From Opitutia bacterium (GTDB taxonomy: Bacteria > Verrucomicrobiota > Verrucomicrobiia > Opitutales > Opitutaceae): 64,000 nt of DNA. A model generated the notes under the pieces. The model worked only from the letters and a program-made list of their open reading frames with translations. It made no database searches and was not told the origin of the DNA. Below, in pieces: positions 27,320 to 34,512 of the stretch (within the stretch, counting starts at the first letter, position 1; each line of letters starts with the position of its first letter). The position numbers were made by a program, and so were the translations under genes. Location: positions 1 to 64,000 of the forward strand of contig JACRHS010000032.1 of NCBI GenBank assembly GCA_016217595.1, written 5' to 3'.

Positions 27320-28585
27320 TTAGCTGATGCCGAGTTCGCGATGGATCTGGACCACGGCTGCGGCAATCCGGTCGGCGTCCGCTTCGGTGAAGTTCATGCC
27401 AATCGGCAATACAACGAAGCGCGGCGCGAGATCCTCGGTCACCGGGAAATCTTCCTGGCGGTAACCCTTCGCCGGCCAGCCGGGGCCGACCGGGAACGGA
27501 GTCGCGGACGGGGCGTGGGCCAGTCCGGTGACGACATATTCGCGACGGTATTGCGCGTACGTGCCGGTCATCTGCGTGCAGGGGATTTTGGCCTCGATGA
27601 GTTTGTTGCGGAACGCATCGCGCAGCTCTTTCGTCGCGGGCCAGAAATAGATCTCGAAGCCGGAGTCGCCCTTGGGGTCCGGGATGGTGCGGAACTTGAT
27701 GCCGGGCAGCTTGCCGATTTTCTTCATGATCCGGGCATTCAACTTGCGGCAATGCTTGCGGATCTTGTCGAGTTTGCGCACTTGGGCGAGCGCGAGGGCG
27801 CCAATGATTTCCGGCATGCGGAACTGCGAGCCGGCGAAACCCGGTTCGCTCGGGGGCACCTGTTGCGCGTGGTAGGGGCGCATCTGGCCGAGGTCCGACA
27901 TGCGCACGGCGCGCTCGTAGAGGCGCGGATTGTTGGTGACGAGCATGCCGCCTTCGCCGCTGGTGATCGTCTTGTTGTGCTGGAAGCTGTAGATGCCGAT
28001 ATCGCCAATCGTACCTATGCGTTTTCCCTTGTAGATGACGCCGGGGCTCTGGGCGCAGTCTTCGAGAACGGCGATACCCGCTTTCTTCGCTTCGGCGATG
28101 ATGGGGTCCATATCGGCGGCGACGCCCTGGAAGTGCACCACGAGAACGGCCTTCGTGCGCGGGGTGGTGAGGCGGGCGATTTCCTTGGGATCGAGACTGA
28201 GCGTATCGTTGATCTCGGCGAGGACGGGCTTGCCGCCGACGCGGACGATGGCGGTGAAGCAGGAGATCCAGCTCCAGGCCGGCACGATGACTTCATCGCC
28301 CGGGCCGACACCGAGCGCGCCGAGCGCGGCTTCGAGCGCGGCAGTGCCGCTGGTCACCGCGAGGGCGTATTTGGCGCCGGAAAGTTTGCGAAATTCCTTT
28401 TCCAGTGTCGCCACCATCATCGGCGGACGCTTGGGGTCGGGGCCATAATAGCGGAACAAGGCGCGCGAGCGGAGGACTTGCAACGCGAGCTTCTCTTCTT
28501 CTTTGCCGATGAGCGCAGCACCTAGACTGGGCGCGGGAATCGGTCGCAAAGCTTTTTTCGACGACGATTTTTTCTTAGAGGACAT
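27320..28585 (-). CDS. DegT/DnrJ/EryC1/StrS-family aminotransferase
   Basis: Protein of 421 aa. VTSGTAALEAALGALGVGPG binds the PLP phosphate, VLEDCAQSPGVIYKGKRIG is the family's DxAQ block, and the PLP lysine is in SFQHNKTITSGEGGM. Family members aminate keto-sugars on nucleotide carriers for O-antigen, polysaccharide or antibiotic sugars. The N-terminus is a Lys/Ser-rich stretch (SSKKKSSSKKA), unusual for the family. No other sugar-nucleotide gene is adjacent, so its pathway cannot be named. Confidence 0.93.
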   Translation of the reverse strand: MSSKKKSSSKKALRPIPAPSLGAALIGKEEEKLALQVLRSRALFRYYGPDPKRPPMMVATLEKEFRKLSGAKYALAVTSGTAALEAALGALGVGPGDEVIVPAWSWISCFTAIVRVGGKPVLAEINDTLSLDPKEIARLTTPRTKAVLVVHFQGVAADMDPIIAEAKKAGIAVLEDCAQSPGVIYKGKRIGTIGDIGIYSFQHNKTITSGEGGMLVTNNPRLYERAVRMSDLGQMRPYHAQQVPPSEPGFAGSQFRMPEIIGALALAQVRKLDKIRKHCRKLNARIMKKIGKLPGIKFRTIPDPKGDSGFEIYFWPATKELRDAFRNKLIEAKIPCTQMTGTYAQYRREYVVTGLAHAPSATPFPVGPGWPAKGYRQEDFPVTEDLAPRFVVLPIGMNFTEADADRIAAAVVQIHRELGIS

Positions 28586-28719
28586 AGGAATGCAGGATTT
28601 GAGGATCGGTAGCGCGGATGACGACGGCCATGCTAGGCTGGTCGGACCCTTCAGGTCAAATATCTCTTTGGTTACTTATTTATGCTGGACCCAGTCAGGT
28701 GGATGTGCGTTCGGGCGAC

Positions 28720-29931
28720 TCAATCTGGTTTTGGCAGGGAGAGGTTTAGCTCGATTTGCTGTCGGCGCTCGGCGGACAGGCGACTGTTATTGCGAAGATA
28801 CTGGAGTGCGGTCGCGGAATCTTTTGAGACCCAGCTATGCAGGATGCGTTCAATCGCCCGGTCATAGGATTGATCATTACGGATCAATTCCGCCCAAGCT
28901 ACGGACTCTGCTGGGTGTGCTTGGGCGAAACTGGAGACTAATAGAAGCTGGCTGACCAGATGATCGGCTTCGGGCTCCGCTTCATGCGCGGTGATCCAGC
29001 GGGTGGCGCTGGCATAGTCCGTCTCCGCCCAACGGGAGAAGGCGCGTTCGAGCGCTTCGCCGCGGCCGCCTTGAATGGGCAGGCGCAGGCTCCACTCCAC
29101 TGCCGCCGCAGGATCTTGCGAGGCCCAGATGCCGGCCAGATTGGCCAAACCGAACACTTGTCCGCGCGATGGCGGCAAGGATTGGAGCCAGGTCGCGGCA
29201 TCGGCCAGGGATTTCTGACTGAGCGAAAGGGCGATCAGCTCGAATGGACCATTATGCAGCGATTCCGCCATGTTGCTGCGAGCCCATCGCTCCAAGATGG
29301 AGCGGGCCGCATCGACCTGCCCGTTCTGCAACAGTGCGGCGATGGTCTCGTCGGCCAGTCTGGCGTCTGCTTTGAGCCCGCCTTGACCGAGCAGGGCAGC
29401 TTCGATCATCGCGACGATTTCCTGCGGCCGCGACTTGGCGGCCCGTTGCACGACTTCTTCCGTCAGGGTCTGGAAACCCGATTGATCGATGGAGGGGCCG
29501 GTTTGCTGCGCCCAGCGCCAGGCCGTCGCCAGATCGAGCTCAGCCCATTGCCGCAGTACATTTACGACAAATTGATAGCGCTCCGAATCATCGCGTGCGA
29601 TCTGCAGCGCCAGCTCCATCGTTTGCTTCGGATCGAGGCGCGCCAGCTGGATGAGCAGATCGTTGATTTCGTTCGGGGTCGTGGCCTCGGCCAGTTTCTG
29701 GCGCAACGCGGCGAGCAGATCGTCGCGATTGCTGGAACTCAGCAACCCGGTGCTTCCGGCCGGAGCTGCGGCGCGCTTGGCGGGCGTGGTTGCTTGGAGC
29801 GGCGCGGTGGCCGATGGCGTCGGAGGAGTTTCGGTCCGGCTAAAAAACCACACGGCCACGCCAGCGCCAGCAAGCAGCCCGCACGTCCAGATGGGCCAGC
29901 GTTTCGGCGCACTGGTGGGGCGTGTGGGCAT
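28720..29931 (-). CDS. Membrane-anchored helical repeat protein, unknown function
   Basis: Protein of 403 aa, no family recognised. One N-terminal membrane helix (about residues 12-30, WPIWTCGLLAGAGVAVWFF), a Pro/Ala/Thr-rich linker, then about 330 residues of helical repeats with recurring patterns such as QWAELDLATAWRWAQQ, WASQDPAAAVEWSLRL and WAETDYASATRWI. Spaced Trp-Ala and DxA/SA pairs suggest a TPR/Sel1-like solenoid about 35 residues per repeat. Similar proteins seem frequent in Opitutaceae. It lies upstream of trpS with the same orientation; no functional link is evident. Confidence 0.65.
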   Translation of the reverse strand: MPTRPTSAPKRWPIWTCGLLAGAGVAVWFFSRTETPPTPSATAPLQATTPAKRAAAPAGSTGLLSSSNRDDLLAALRQKLAEATTPNEINDLLIQLARLDPKQTMELALQIARDDSERYQFVVNVLRQWAELDLATAWRWAQQTGPSIDQSGFQTLTEEVVQRAAKSRPQEIVAMIEAALLGQGGLKADARLADETIAALLQNGQVDAARSILERWARSNMAESLHNGPFELIALSLSQKSLADAATWLQSLPPSRGQVFGLANLAGIWASQDPAAAVEWSLRLPIQGGRGEALERAFSRWAETDYASATRWITAHEAEPEADHLVSQLLLVSSFAQAHPAESVAWAELIRNDQSYDRAIERILHSWVSKDSATALQYLRNNSRLSAERRQQIELNLSLPKPD

Positions 29932-29993
29932 CGCGGAGAGCTGAGTGGGCGATCAGGCGTTCCTTTCCCATGTGGAGGGAACGCCGGCGATGT

Positions 29994-30962
29994 TTAGCGG
30001 CCCAAGCCGCACGCCTGTCGCGCGCGGGCGAGCACGCCGCTGCCGATGTTGCGGGCGCGTGCCGCACCGTCGCGCAGCACGCCCTCGACGTAATCCATGT
30101 TGGCGGCGAGCTCGGCGCGCTTGGCGCGGTAGGGCGCGAAGCAATTCCAGTAATGCTCGAACAGCGCCTTCTTCAGATCGCCGTAACCGAGGCCGCCAGC
30201 GCGGAGGCGTTGCTCGTATTCGGCGGCGACGGCGGGCGGGGCGACGAGCTTCAGGAGCTGGATCGCGAGATTCTTGTCGGCGTCGGGCTTGGGTTCGGCC
30301 GGCGTGCGGCTGTCCATGACGATCGACATGATTTTTTTCCGCACGGCTTTTTCGTCGCCGAAAATCTCGACGGTGTTGCCGTAGCTCTTGCTCATCTTCT
30401 GGCCGTCGAGGCCGGGGACGGCGGCGGTCTCTTCGCGAATTTCCGACTCGGGAATGACGAAGGTCTCGCCGTAGGTCTGGTTAAACTTGATGGCGATGTC
30501 GCGCGTCATCTCGACGTGCTGCTTCTGGTCTTTGCCGACGGGCACGAGGTTGGCATCGTAGAGCAGAATGTCGGCGGCCATGAGCACGGGGTAGGCGAAG
30601 AGGCCGAAGTTGGGCGAAATGCCCTTGGCGGTCTTGTCCTTGTAGCTGTGCGCGCGTTCGAGGAGGCCCATCGGGGTGAGCGTGCCGATGATCCAGGTGA
30701 GCTCGCAGACCTCGGGCAGATCGCTCTGCCGGTAGAACACGCTCGTCTTGGGATCGAGCCCGCAGGCGAGGAAATCGAGGGCGACGTTGAGCGAATTGGC
30801 GCGGCGGCTGGCGGCGTCGGAGAGCGACGTCATCGAGTGATAATCGGCGATGAAATAGAAGCACTCGCCGCGAGCCTGGAGCTCGATGGCGGGCTTCATC
30901 ATGCCGAAATAGTTGCCGATATGCAGCGTGCCCGAAGGTTGGATGCCGGAAAGAATGCGCAT
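29994..30962 (-). CDS. trpS: Tryptophanyl-tRNA synthetase
   Basis: Protein of 322 aa, normal length for a bacterial TrpRS. It charges tRNA-Trp. Class I motifs are present: SGIQPSGTLHIGNYFG contains the HIGH-type HIGN, and GQKMSKSYGN is the KMSKS loop. VFYRQSDLPEVCELTW and LLYDANLVPVGKDQKQHVE are other conserved blocks. The start MRILSGIQP at 30962 is preferred; the longer frame only adds 17 non-homologous residues. Confidence 0.97.
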   Translation of the reverse strand: MRILSGIQPSGTLHIGNYFGMMKPAIELQARGECFYFIADYHSMTSLSDAASRRANSLNVALDFLACGLDPKTSVFYRQSDLPEVCELTWIIGTLTPMGLLERAHSYKDKTAKGISPNFGLFAYPVLMAADILLYDANLVPVGKDQKQHVEMTRDIAIKFNQTYGETFVIPESEIREETAAVPGLDGQKMSKSYGNTVEIFGDEKAVRKKIMSIVMDSRTPAEPKPDADKNLAIQLLKLVAPPAVAAEYEQRLRAGGLGYGDLKKALFEHYWNCFAPYRAKRAELAANMDYVEGVLRDGAARARNIGSGVLARARQACGLGR

Positions 30963-31013
30963 GGAAAAAATGGGAAGCGAAAGAGGGAAGGAGCAAAAAG
31001 GGCGCGGTGGCAA

Positions 31014-31694
31014 TCAATCGCGCCGGGGCATGAAGCTCACCGATTGCCGCACGTAGGCGAGGGTGGCGGGCGCAACGTAGCCGCCGACGGTGATCGTGGG
31101 CATGACGAGCGCGCGCGGCCCGAGGAGCGTGCCGGGGTTGAGCACCGCGTTGCAACCGACCTCGGCGCGGTCGCCGAGGATGGCGCCGAATTTGCGCAGG
31201 CCGCTGTCCACCACGCCATGCGGCAGACGGACGGTGATGTTTTTCTGATCGAGGCGGAGATTGGACAACACCACGCCGGCGCCGAGGTGCGCGCCGTTGC
31301 CGAGGATGGAATCGCCGATGTAAGGCCGGTGTGGCACTTGCACGCCGTCCATGAGGAGAGAGTTTTTGATCTCGGCATTGTGCCCGATGACGCAGTTGGC
31401 GCCGACGATCACGTTGCTCCGCAAATAACAGCCGGGGAGCAGGGTGGTGTTGGGCCCGATCCAAATCGGCCCGAGGAGCGTGGCGGTATGCGGCAGCTTG
31501 GCCGTGGGGTGGATGAACACCGGGCCCTCGACATGCACGCCGGGCGGAAACGGACTCGATGGCGGGCCGTAGTTCACCGAATCGAGCGCCGGCCTGATCT
31601 GTTGCAACCACGTCCACGGCGCGGCCTCCGCGGAAAAAAACGGACGAAACTGGGCGAGGCTCTCGGGCAGGGTGAAGAATTCGGCGGCGTGCAC
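31014..31694 (-). CDS. Left-handed beta-helix (hexapeptide) transferase-like protein
   Basis: Protein of 226 aa. The C-terminal 150 residues are hexapeptide repeats (GPIWIGPNTTLLPGCYLRS, VIVGANCVIGHNAEI, and so on), the left-handed beta-helix of acyltransferases and nucleotidyltransferases such as GlmU/LpxA. I start at a GTG at 31694 (VHAAEFF) because the alternative frame start at 31799 would run through the terminator of the upstream gene and overlap that gene. It could be a sugar acyltransferase or regulatory domain; the N-terminal 80 residues are unrecognised. Confidence 0.75.
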   Translation of the reverse strand: MHAAEFFTLPESLAQFRPFFSAEAAPWTWLQQIRPALDSVNYGPPSSPFPPGVHVEGPVFIHPTAKLPHTATLLGPIWIGPNTTLLPGCYLRSNVIVGANCVIGHNAEIKNSLLMDGVQVPHRPYIGDSILGNGAHLGAGVVLSNLRLDQKNITVRLPHGVVDSGLRKFGAILGDRAEVGCNAVLNPGTLLGPRALVMPTITVGGYVAPATLAYVRQSVSFMPRRD

Positions 31695-31710
31695 GCTCGT
31701 AGCAGTAACG

Positions 31711-31738
31711 AAAAAGCCGCGTTTGAACAGCGGCTTTT
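31711..31738 (-). terminator. Rho-independent terminator after DUF59 gene
   Basis: Nine-bp stem AAAAGCCGC / GCGGCTTTT with a 9-nt loop, reading into TTTTTCG on the minus strand, 8 nt after the DUF59 stop codon. It separates the FNR-box operon from the beta-helix gene. Confidence 0.88.
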
Positions 31739-31746
31739 CGCGCCGC

Positions 31747-32079
31747 CTAGCGCTCGTATTCCGCGCTGCGTCCGTCGAGATGCTGGCGCGCCGCGTCACT
31801 CAACATCGCCGGCGTCCATGCCGGTTCCCAGACGAGATCGACCTGCACCGGGCCGACGCCCGGCAGCGCCGCGAGGGTGCGTTGCACGCCGTCCATCAAC
31901 ATCGCGCCGGCCGGGCAGGTGGGCGTGGTGAGTGTCATCGCCACGTGCACGGCGCCGGCCTCGACAGTGACACTGTAGATCAATCCGAGGTCGACGATGC
32001 CGATGCCAAACTCGGGATCGAGGATGCCGGCGAGGGCGCTCCAGATTTCGTCGGTGGTGGGGGCGAGGGGAGTGGTCAT
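31747..32079 (-). CDS. MIP18/DUF59-family metal-sulfur cluster assembly protein
   Basis: Protein of 110 aa. DPEFGIGIVDLGLIY and MTLTTPTCPAGAML, with its conserved Cys, are the DUF59/PaaD signatures; related proteins (SufT, PaaD, CIA2/MIP18) help insert iron-sulfur clusters. Start MTTPLAPT at 32079 overlaps the membrane gene upstream by 4 nt. It is the last gene of the operon below the FNR-type site, where it may mature an Fe-S or other metal cofactor needed under anoxic conditions. Confidence 0.88.
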   Translation of the reverse strand: MTTPLAPTTDEIWSALAGILDPEFGIGIVDLGLIYSVTVEAGAVHVAMTLTTPTCPAGAMLMDGVQRTLAALPGVGPVQVDLVWEPAWTPAMLSDAARQHLDGRSAEYER

Positions 32080-33461
32080 GCGGATTTGCGACTGAGATTG
32101 AATGGCGCAGGCGTCGGTGCCGCGACGGTTTGCGGACGCCATAGGTGTTTCATTACGCGAACTTGGTTGGCTAAAAATACCCCGGTCGCGGCCAATACGA
32201 GCACGGCGCCGAGCGCGAGCAAGAGCTCGCGGCCGAGCCCTGCGCCGAGCAACAGCACGACGACGCTGAGCACGTGGAGCCACCACCAGAGACGTTCCAA
32301 ACGCGCGCTCGGCAAGTGCGCGGCCAGCGGGACCGGTTGCCGGCCCACGCGGGGGCCATAGACGCTCATCCACACGAGAAACGGCACGATTTTGCACAAC
32401 ATGCCGCCGACCATCGTGACCAGTCCGCCGAAGATCGCGAGCAGTCCGAAAACCAGCGCGCCGCGCAGCGATAGTCCGTGGTTCGCGCTCGGCGCGGCGG
32501 TGAGCACGAGGCCCAGCGCGGTGGCGAGGCCGAAGGTGCCGGCGCCGACGACGAAGGCGAGGATGCCGGTTTCCAGCACGCGCTTGCGCCGGGTGCGCAG
32601 CGTCGCGATCAGCTCGGCGCCCGAGATCGTCACACCGGCGGCCAGCACGAGCGCGAAGAGGATTTGCAACACGGGCCATTGCCCCACGAGCGACGGCGCG
32701 AGGCCGAGCAGGCCGATTTGCGTCGCCGCGAGCCCGTGACCGATGCGCGGCCAGTGGCTTACTTCGGCGAGCGTGAACATCGGCACGAGGCGAAACGTCA
32801 CGCCTTGCAGCAGCGTCAGAAAAAATCCGACCACGCCGAGATGCGCATGGGCACGCAGCAGCGCCAGCGAGTCCGCCGGCAGAAAACTCCACCGCCGGTG
32901 TGCCGCCGCCAGCGCGCCGACACTCACCGTCACCAACAGCCAGCTGGCCGAGAACGCGAACGCCCAGGCCACGGCGTCGCGCCGCGGCGCGAACATCACG
33001 GTGAGCCCGATGTTGCCTGCGAAGAGCGCGACACCACCCGCCGCGAGCAAGCCGCCGAGCGCCACACCTTCGTAGCGTCCGGCAAAAAACGCGGGCACGA
33101 TCGCGAGCACCGCCGCGCCGTGCAGCGCGAGGTGCACCCAGGCGGCGGCGCTGCTCGCGAGCGGCAGGCCGATGGCCACGGGCAACAGTTGATACACCGC
33201 GCCAAACGTGGCGCTGCACAAAAAGCCCAGCACCCAGGCGTGCGTCAGCCCGACGGTGGCCGGGTGCGCATGGGGTTGGGCGAGCGTGGCGGAATTCAGC
33301 ACGAGCAGAATCGCGCCGACCGCCAGCCAGACGAATGCCAGCGCGAACCACGCGAGCGACAGCCGTGCGCTGGTGGCCAGCGCGCCGCCCGGGATGGGTG
33401 CGAACGCGCCGGGCGTCGCCGCGGGCTTAGGCGTGCTCAATGACGGTGAGCCAGCTGCCAT
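32076..33461 (-). CDS. Polytopic membrane protein, heme-copper-oxidase-like
   Basis: Protein of 461 aa with about twelve membrane helices. Histidines fall in helices as in haem proteins: THAWVLGFLCSATFGAVYQL, VHLALHGAAV, and RAHAHLGVVGFFLTLLQGV. These recall subunit I of haem-copper oxidases/NO reductases or NnrS, but I cannot match the full HxH-HH ligand set, so the assignment is tentative. It is the central gene of the cupin-DUF2249-membrane-DUF59 operon; its start overlaps the DUF2249 gene by 35 nt, so the true start may be slightly downstream. An uncharacterised gas-binding or redox protein is plausible. Confidence 0.6.
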   Translation of the reverse strand: MAAGSPSLSTPKPAATPGAFAPIPGGALATSARLSLAWFALAFVWLAVGAILLVLNSATLAQPHAHPATVGLTHAWVLGFLCSATFGAVYQLLPVAIGLPLASSAAAWVHLALHGAAVLAIVPAFFAGRYEGVALGGLLAAGGVALFAGNIGLTVMFAPRRDAVAWAFAFSASWLLVTVSVGALAAAHRRWSFLPADSLALLRAHAHLGVVGFFLTLLQGVTFRLVPMFTLAEVSHWPRIGHGLAATQIGLLGLAPSLVGQWPVLQILFALVLAAGVTISGAELIATLRTRRKRVLETGILAFVVGAGTFGLATALGLVLTAAPSANHGLSLRGALVFGLLAIFGGLVTMVGGMLCKIVPFLVWMSVYGPRVGRQPVPLAAHLPSARLERLWWWLHVLSVVVLLLGAGLGRELLLALGAVLVLAATGVFLANQVRVMKHLWRPQTVAAPTPAPFNLSRKSA

Positions 33462-33969
33462 TGGATTGTTCGGTGCTGCTCACGTGGAGCCCGCGCGATT
33501 GCAGATCGGCGAGCAGCATGATCGGGCGGCGGTCAGTAAAAGCCCGCACCGTCTGCCCTGCCGCGATGCGCTCGACGGCCGAGAGGATGCGCATCATCGG
33601 CTCGGGCGGCTCCAGGCCGCGGGCATCGAGCTCGATCACGGAAGCATCGTCATCCGCGTGCGAGTGTCCGCAGGAAGTGGCGGCACCCTGCGGCGGCGTG
33701 AACGGCCGGAACGCGATCCCTGCGCCGACCTTGGTGATGCGGATCGCCACGTACTCGGCGGTGCGTTCCTCGTACTCCCAGTTGACCTGCTCCGGGAATT
33801 GCCCCGAGAGCATGTAATACATCGGGACCGGGTCGTGGTGGTTGACCAACACGAAATGTTCGCCGGGCTGGAGGCTGAGCCAGCGCTCGAAGATCAGCTC
33901 GCGTTTGCTGGAGCAATCGACTTCGCGGACATCGAGGCGGGTGTTTTGCGGATGGGCGGTGGTGTTCAT
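33427..33969 (-). CDS. Double DUF2249-domain protein
   Basis: Protein of 180 aa with two copies of the DUF2249 fold: residues about 10-85 (LDVREVDCSSKRELIFERWL, HHDPVPMYYML) and about 108-180 (IELDARGLEPPEPMMRILSA). The His pair HHDP and the segment SCGHSHADDDA are candidate metal ligands. DUF2249 genes frequently sit beside nitrite/nitric-oxide reductase and NnrS genes in denitrifiers. It lies 7 nt below the cupin gene. Confidence 0.8.
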   Translation of the reverse strand: MNTTAHPQNTRLDVREVDCSSKRELIFERWLSLQPGEHFVLVNHHDPVPMYYMLSGQFPEQVNWEYEERTAEYVAIRITKVGAGIAFRPFTPPQGAATSCGHSHADDDASVIELDARGLEPPEPMMRILSAVERIAAGQTVRAFTDRRPIMLLADLQSRGLHVSSTEQSNGSWLTVIEHA

Positions 33970-33976
33970 GAAAAGT

Positions 33977-34375
33977 TCAGGCGTTGGCTTCGGCGGAGGT
34001 TTCGGTGTGGGCGATCTGGCCCGGCGCGGCGTCGCCCTCGGCGCACAGCGTGAGCAGGAGCGCGCACGGTCCGGCGTTGGCGCGGAGCGCGTGCGGGTGG
34101 TCGGGCGGCATTTGCAGCAAGGTGCCGGCCGACAGGTTTTGCCAGCGGCCGTTGTAGAAGAATTCGCAGCTCCCCTGCAGCATGTGCACGAGGGCGCGGC
34201 GGCGGTTGGTGTGCTCGGTCAGCTCCTGCCCGGCGGCAAAGGCGAACAGCACCACGCGCACGGCGGGCGTGTTGAGCAGCGTGCGGCTCACGATGCCGGC
34301 GTCGGCGAACTGCAGCAGTTCGGGCAACGCGAGCGCGGCGGCGTGGGTCGGATCGAGCGGAAGCGCGGAAGACAT
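33977..34375 (-). CDS. Cupin-domain protein
   Basis: Protein of 132 aa, one cupin domain: ELTEHTNRRRALVHMLQGSCEFFYNGR (motif 1) and LQMPPDHPHALRANAGP (motif 2), with His ligands at HTN and PPDHPH. Function unknown; such small cupins in denitrification clusters are unassigned. First gene of the four-gene minus-strand operon; a perfect FNR/DNR-type palindrome is centred about 41 nt upstream of the start codon. Confidence 0.82.
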   Translation of the reverse strand: MSSALPLDPTHAAALALPELLQFADAGIVSRTLLNTPAVRVVLFAFAAGQELTEHTNRRRALVHMLQGSCEFFYNGRWQNLSAGTLLQMPPDHPHALRANAGPCALLLTLCAEGDAAPGQIAHTETSAEANA

Positions 34376-34409
34376 GCCGACACCCTAGCATCACCGCCGC
34401 CGGGGCGCG

Positions 34410-34423
34410 TTGACGCGCGTCAA
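34410..34423 (-). promoter_or_regulatory. FNR/DNR/NnrR-type operator
   Basis: TTGACGCGCGTCAA is a perfect 14-bp palindrome of the TTGAC-N4-GTCAA type bound by Crp/FNR regulators that respond to oxygen or nitric oxide. Its centre is 41.5 nt from the ATG of the cupin gene, as expected for class II activation if the transcript is nearly leaderless. The S46 peptidase gene starts 90 nt away on the other side. Confidence 0.6.
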
Positions 34424-34512
34424 GTTTCCGGCCGATTTGCCGCCGTGCCCGGTCCCGGAAAACCGTCGCTTCGGCTCGCGTTGGCGAGCGGATGCTTCAT
34501 TGTGCGCGGCCT

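Noticed and set aside
29922-31931. 669-aa plus-strand frame
   Set aside because: Antisense shadow of trpS and beta-helix genes, no protein family features.
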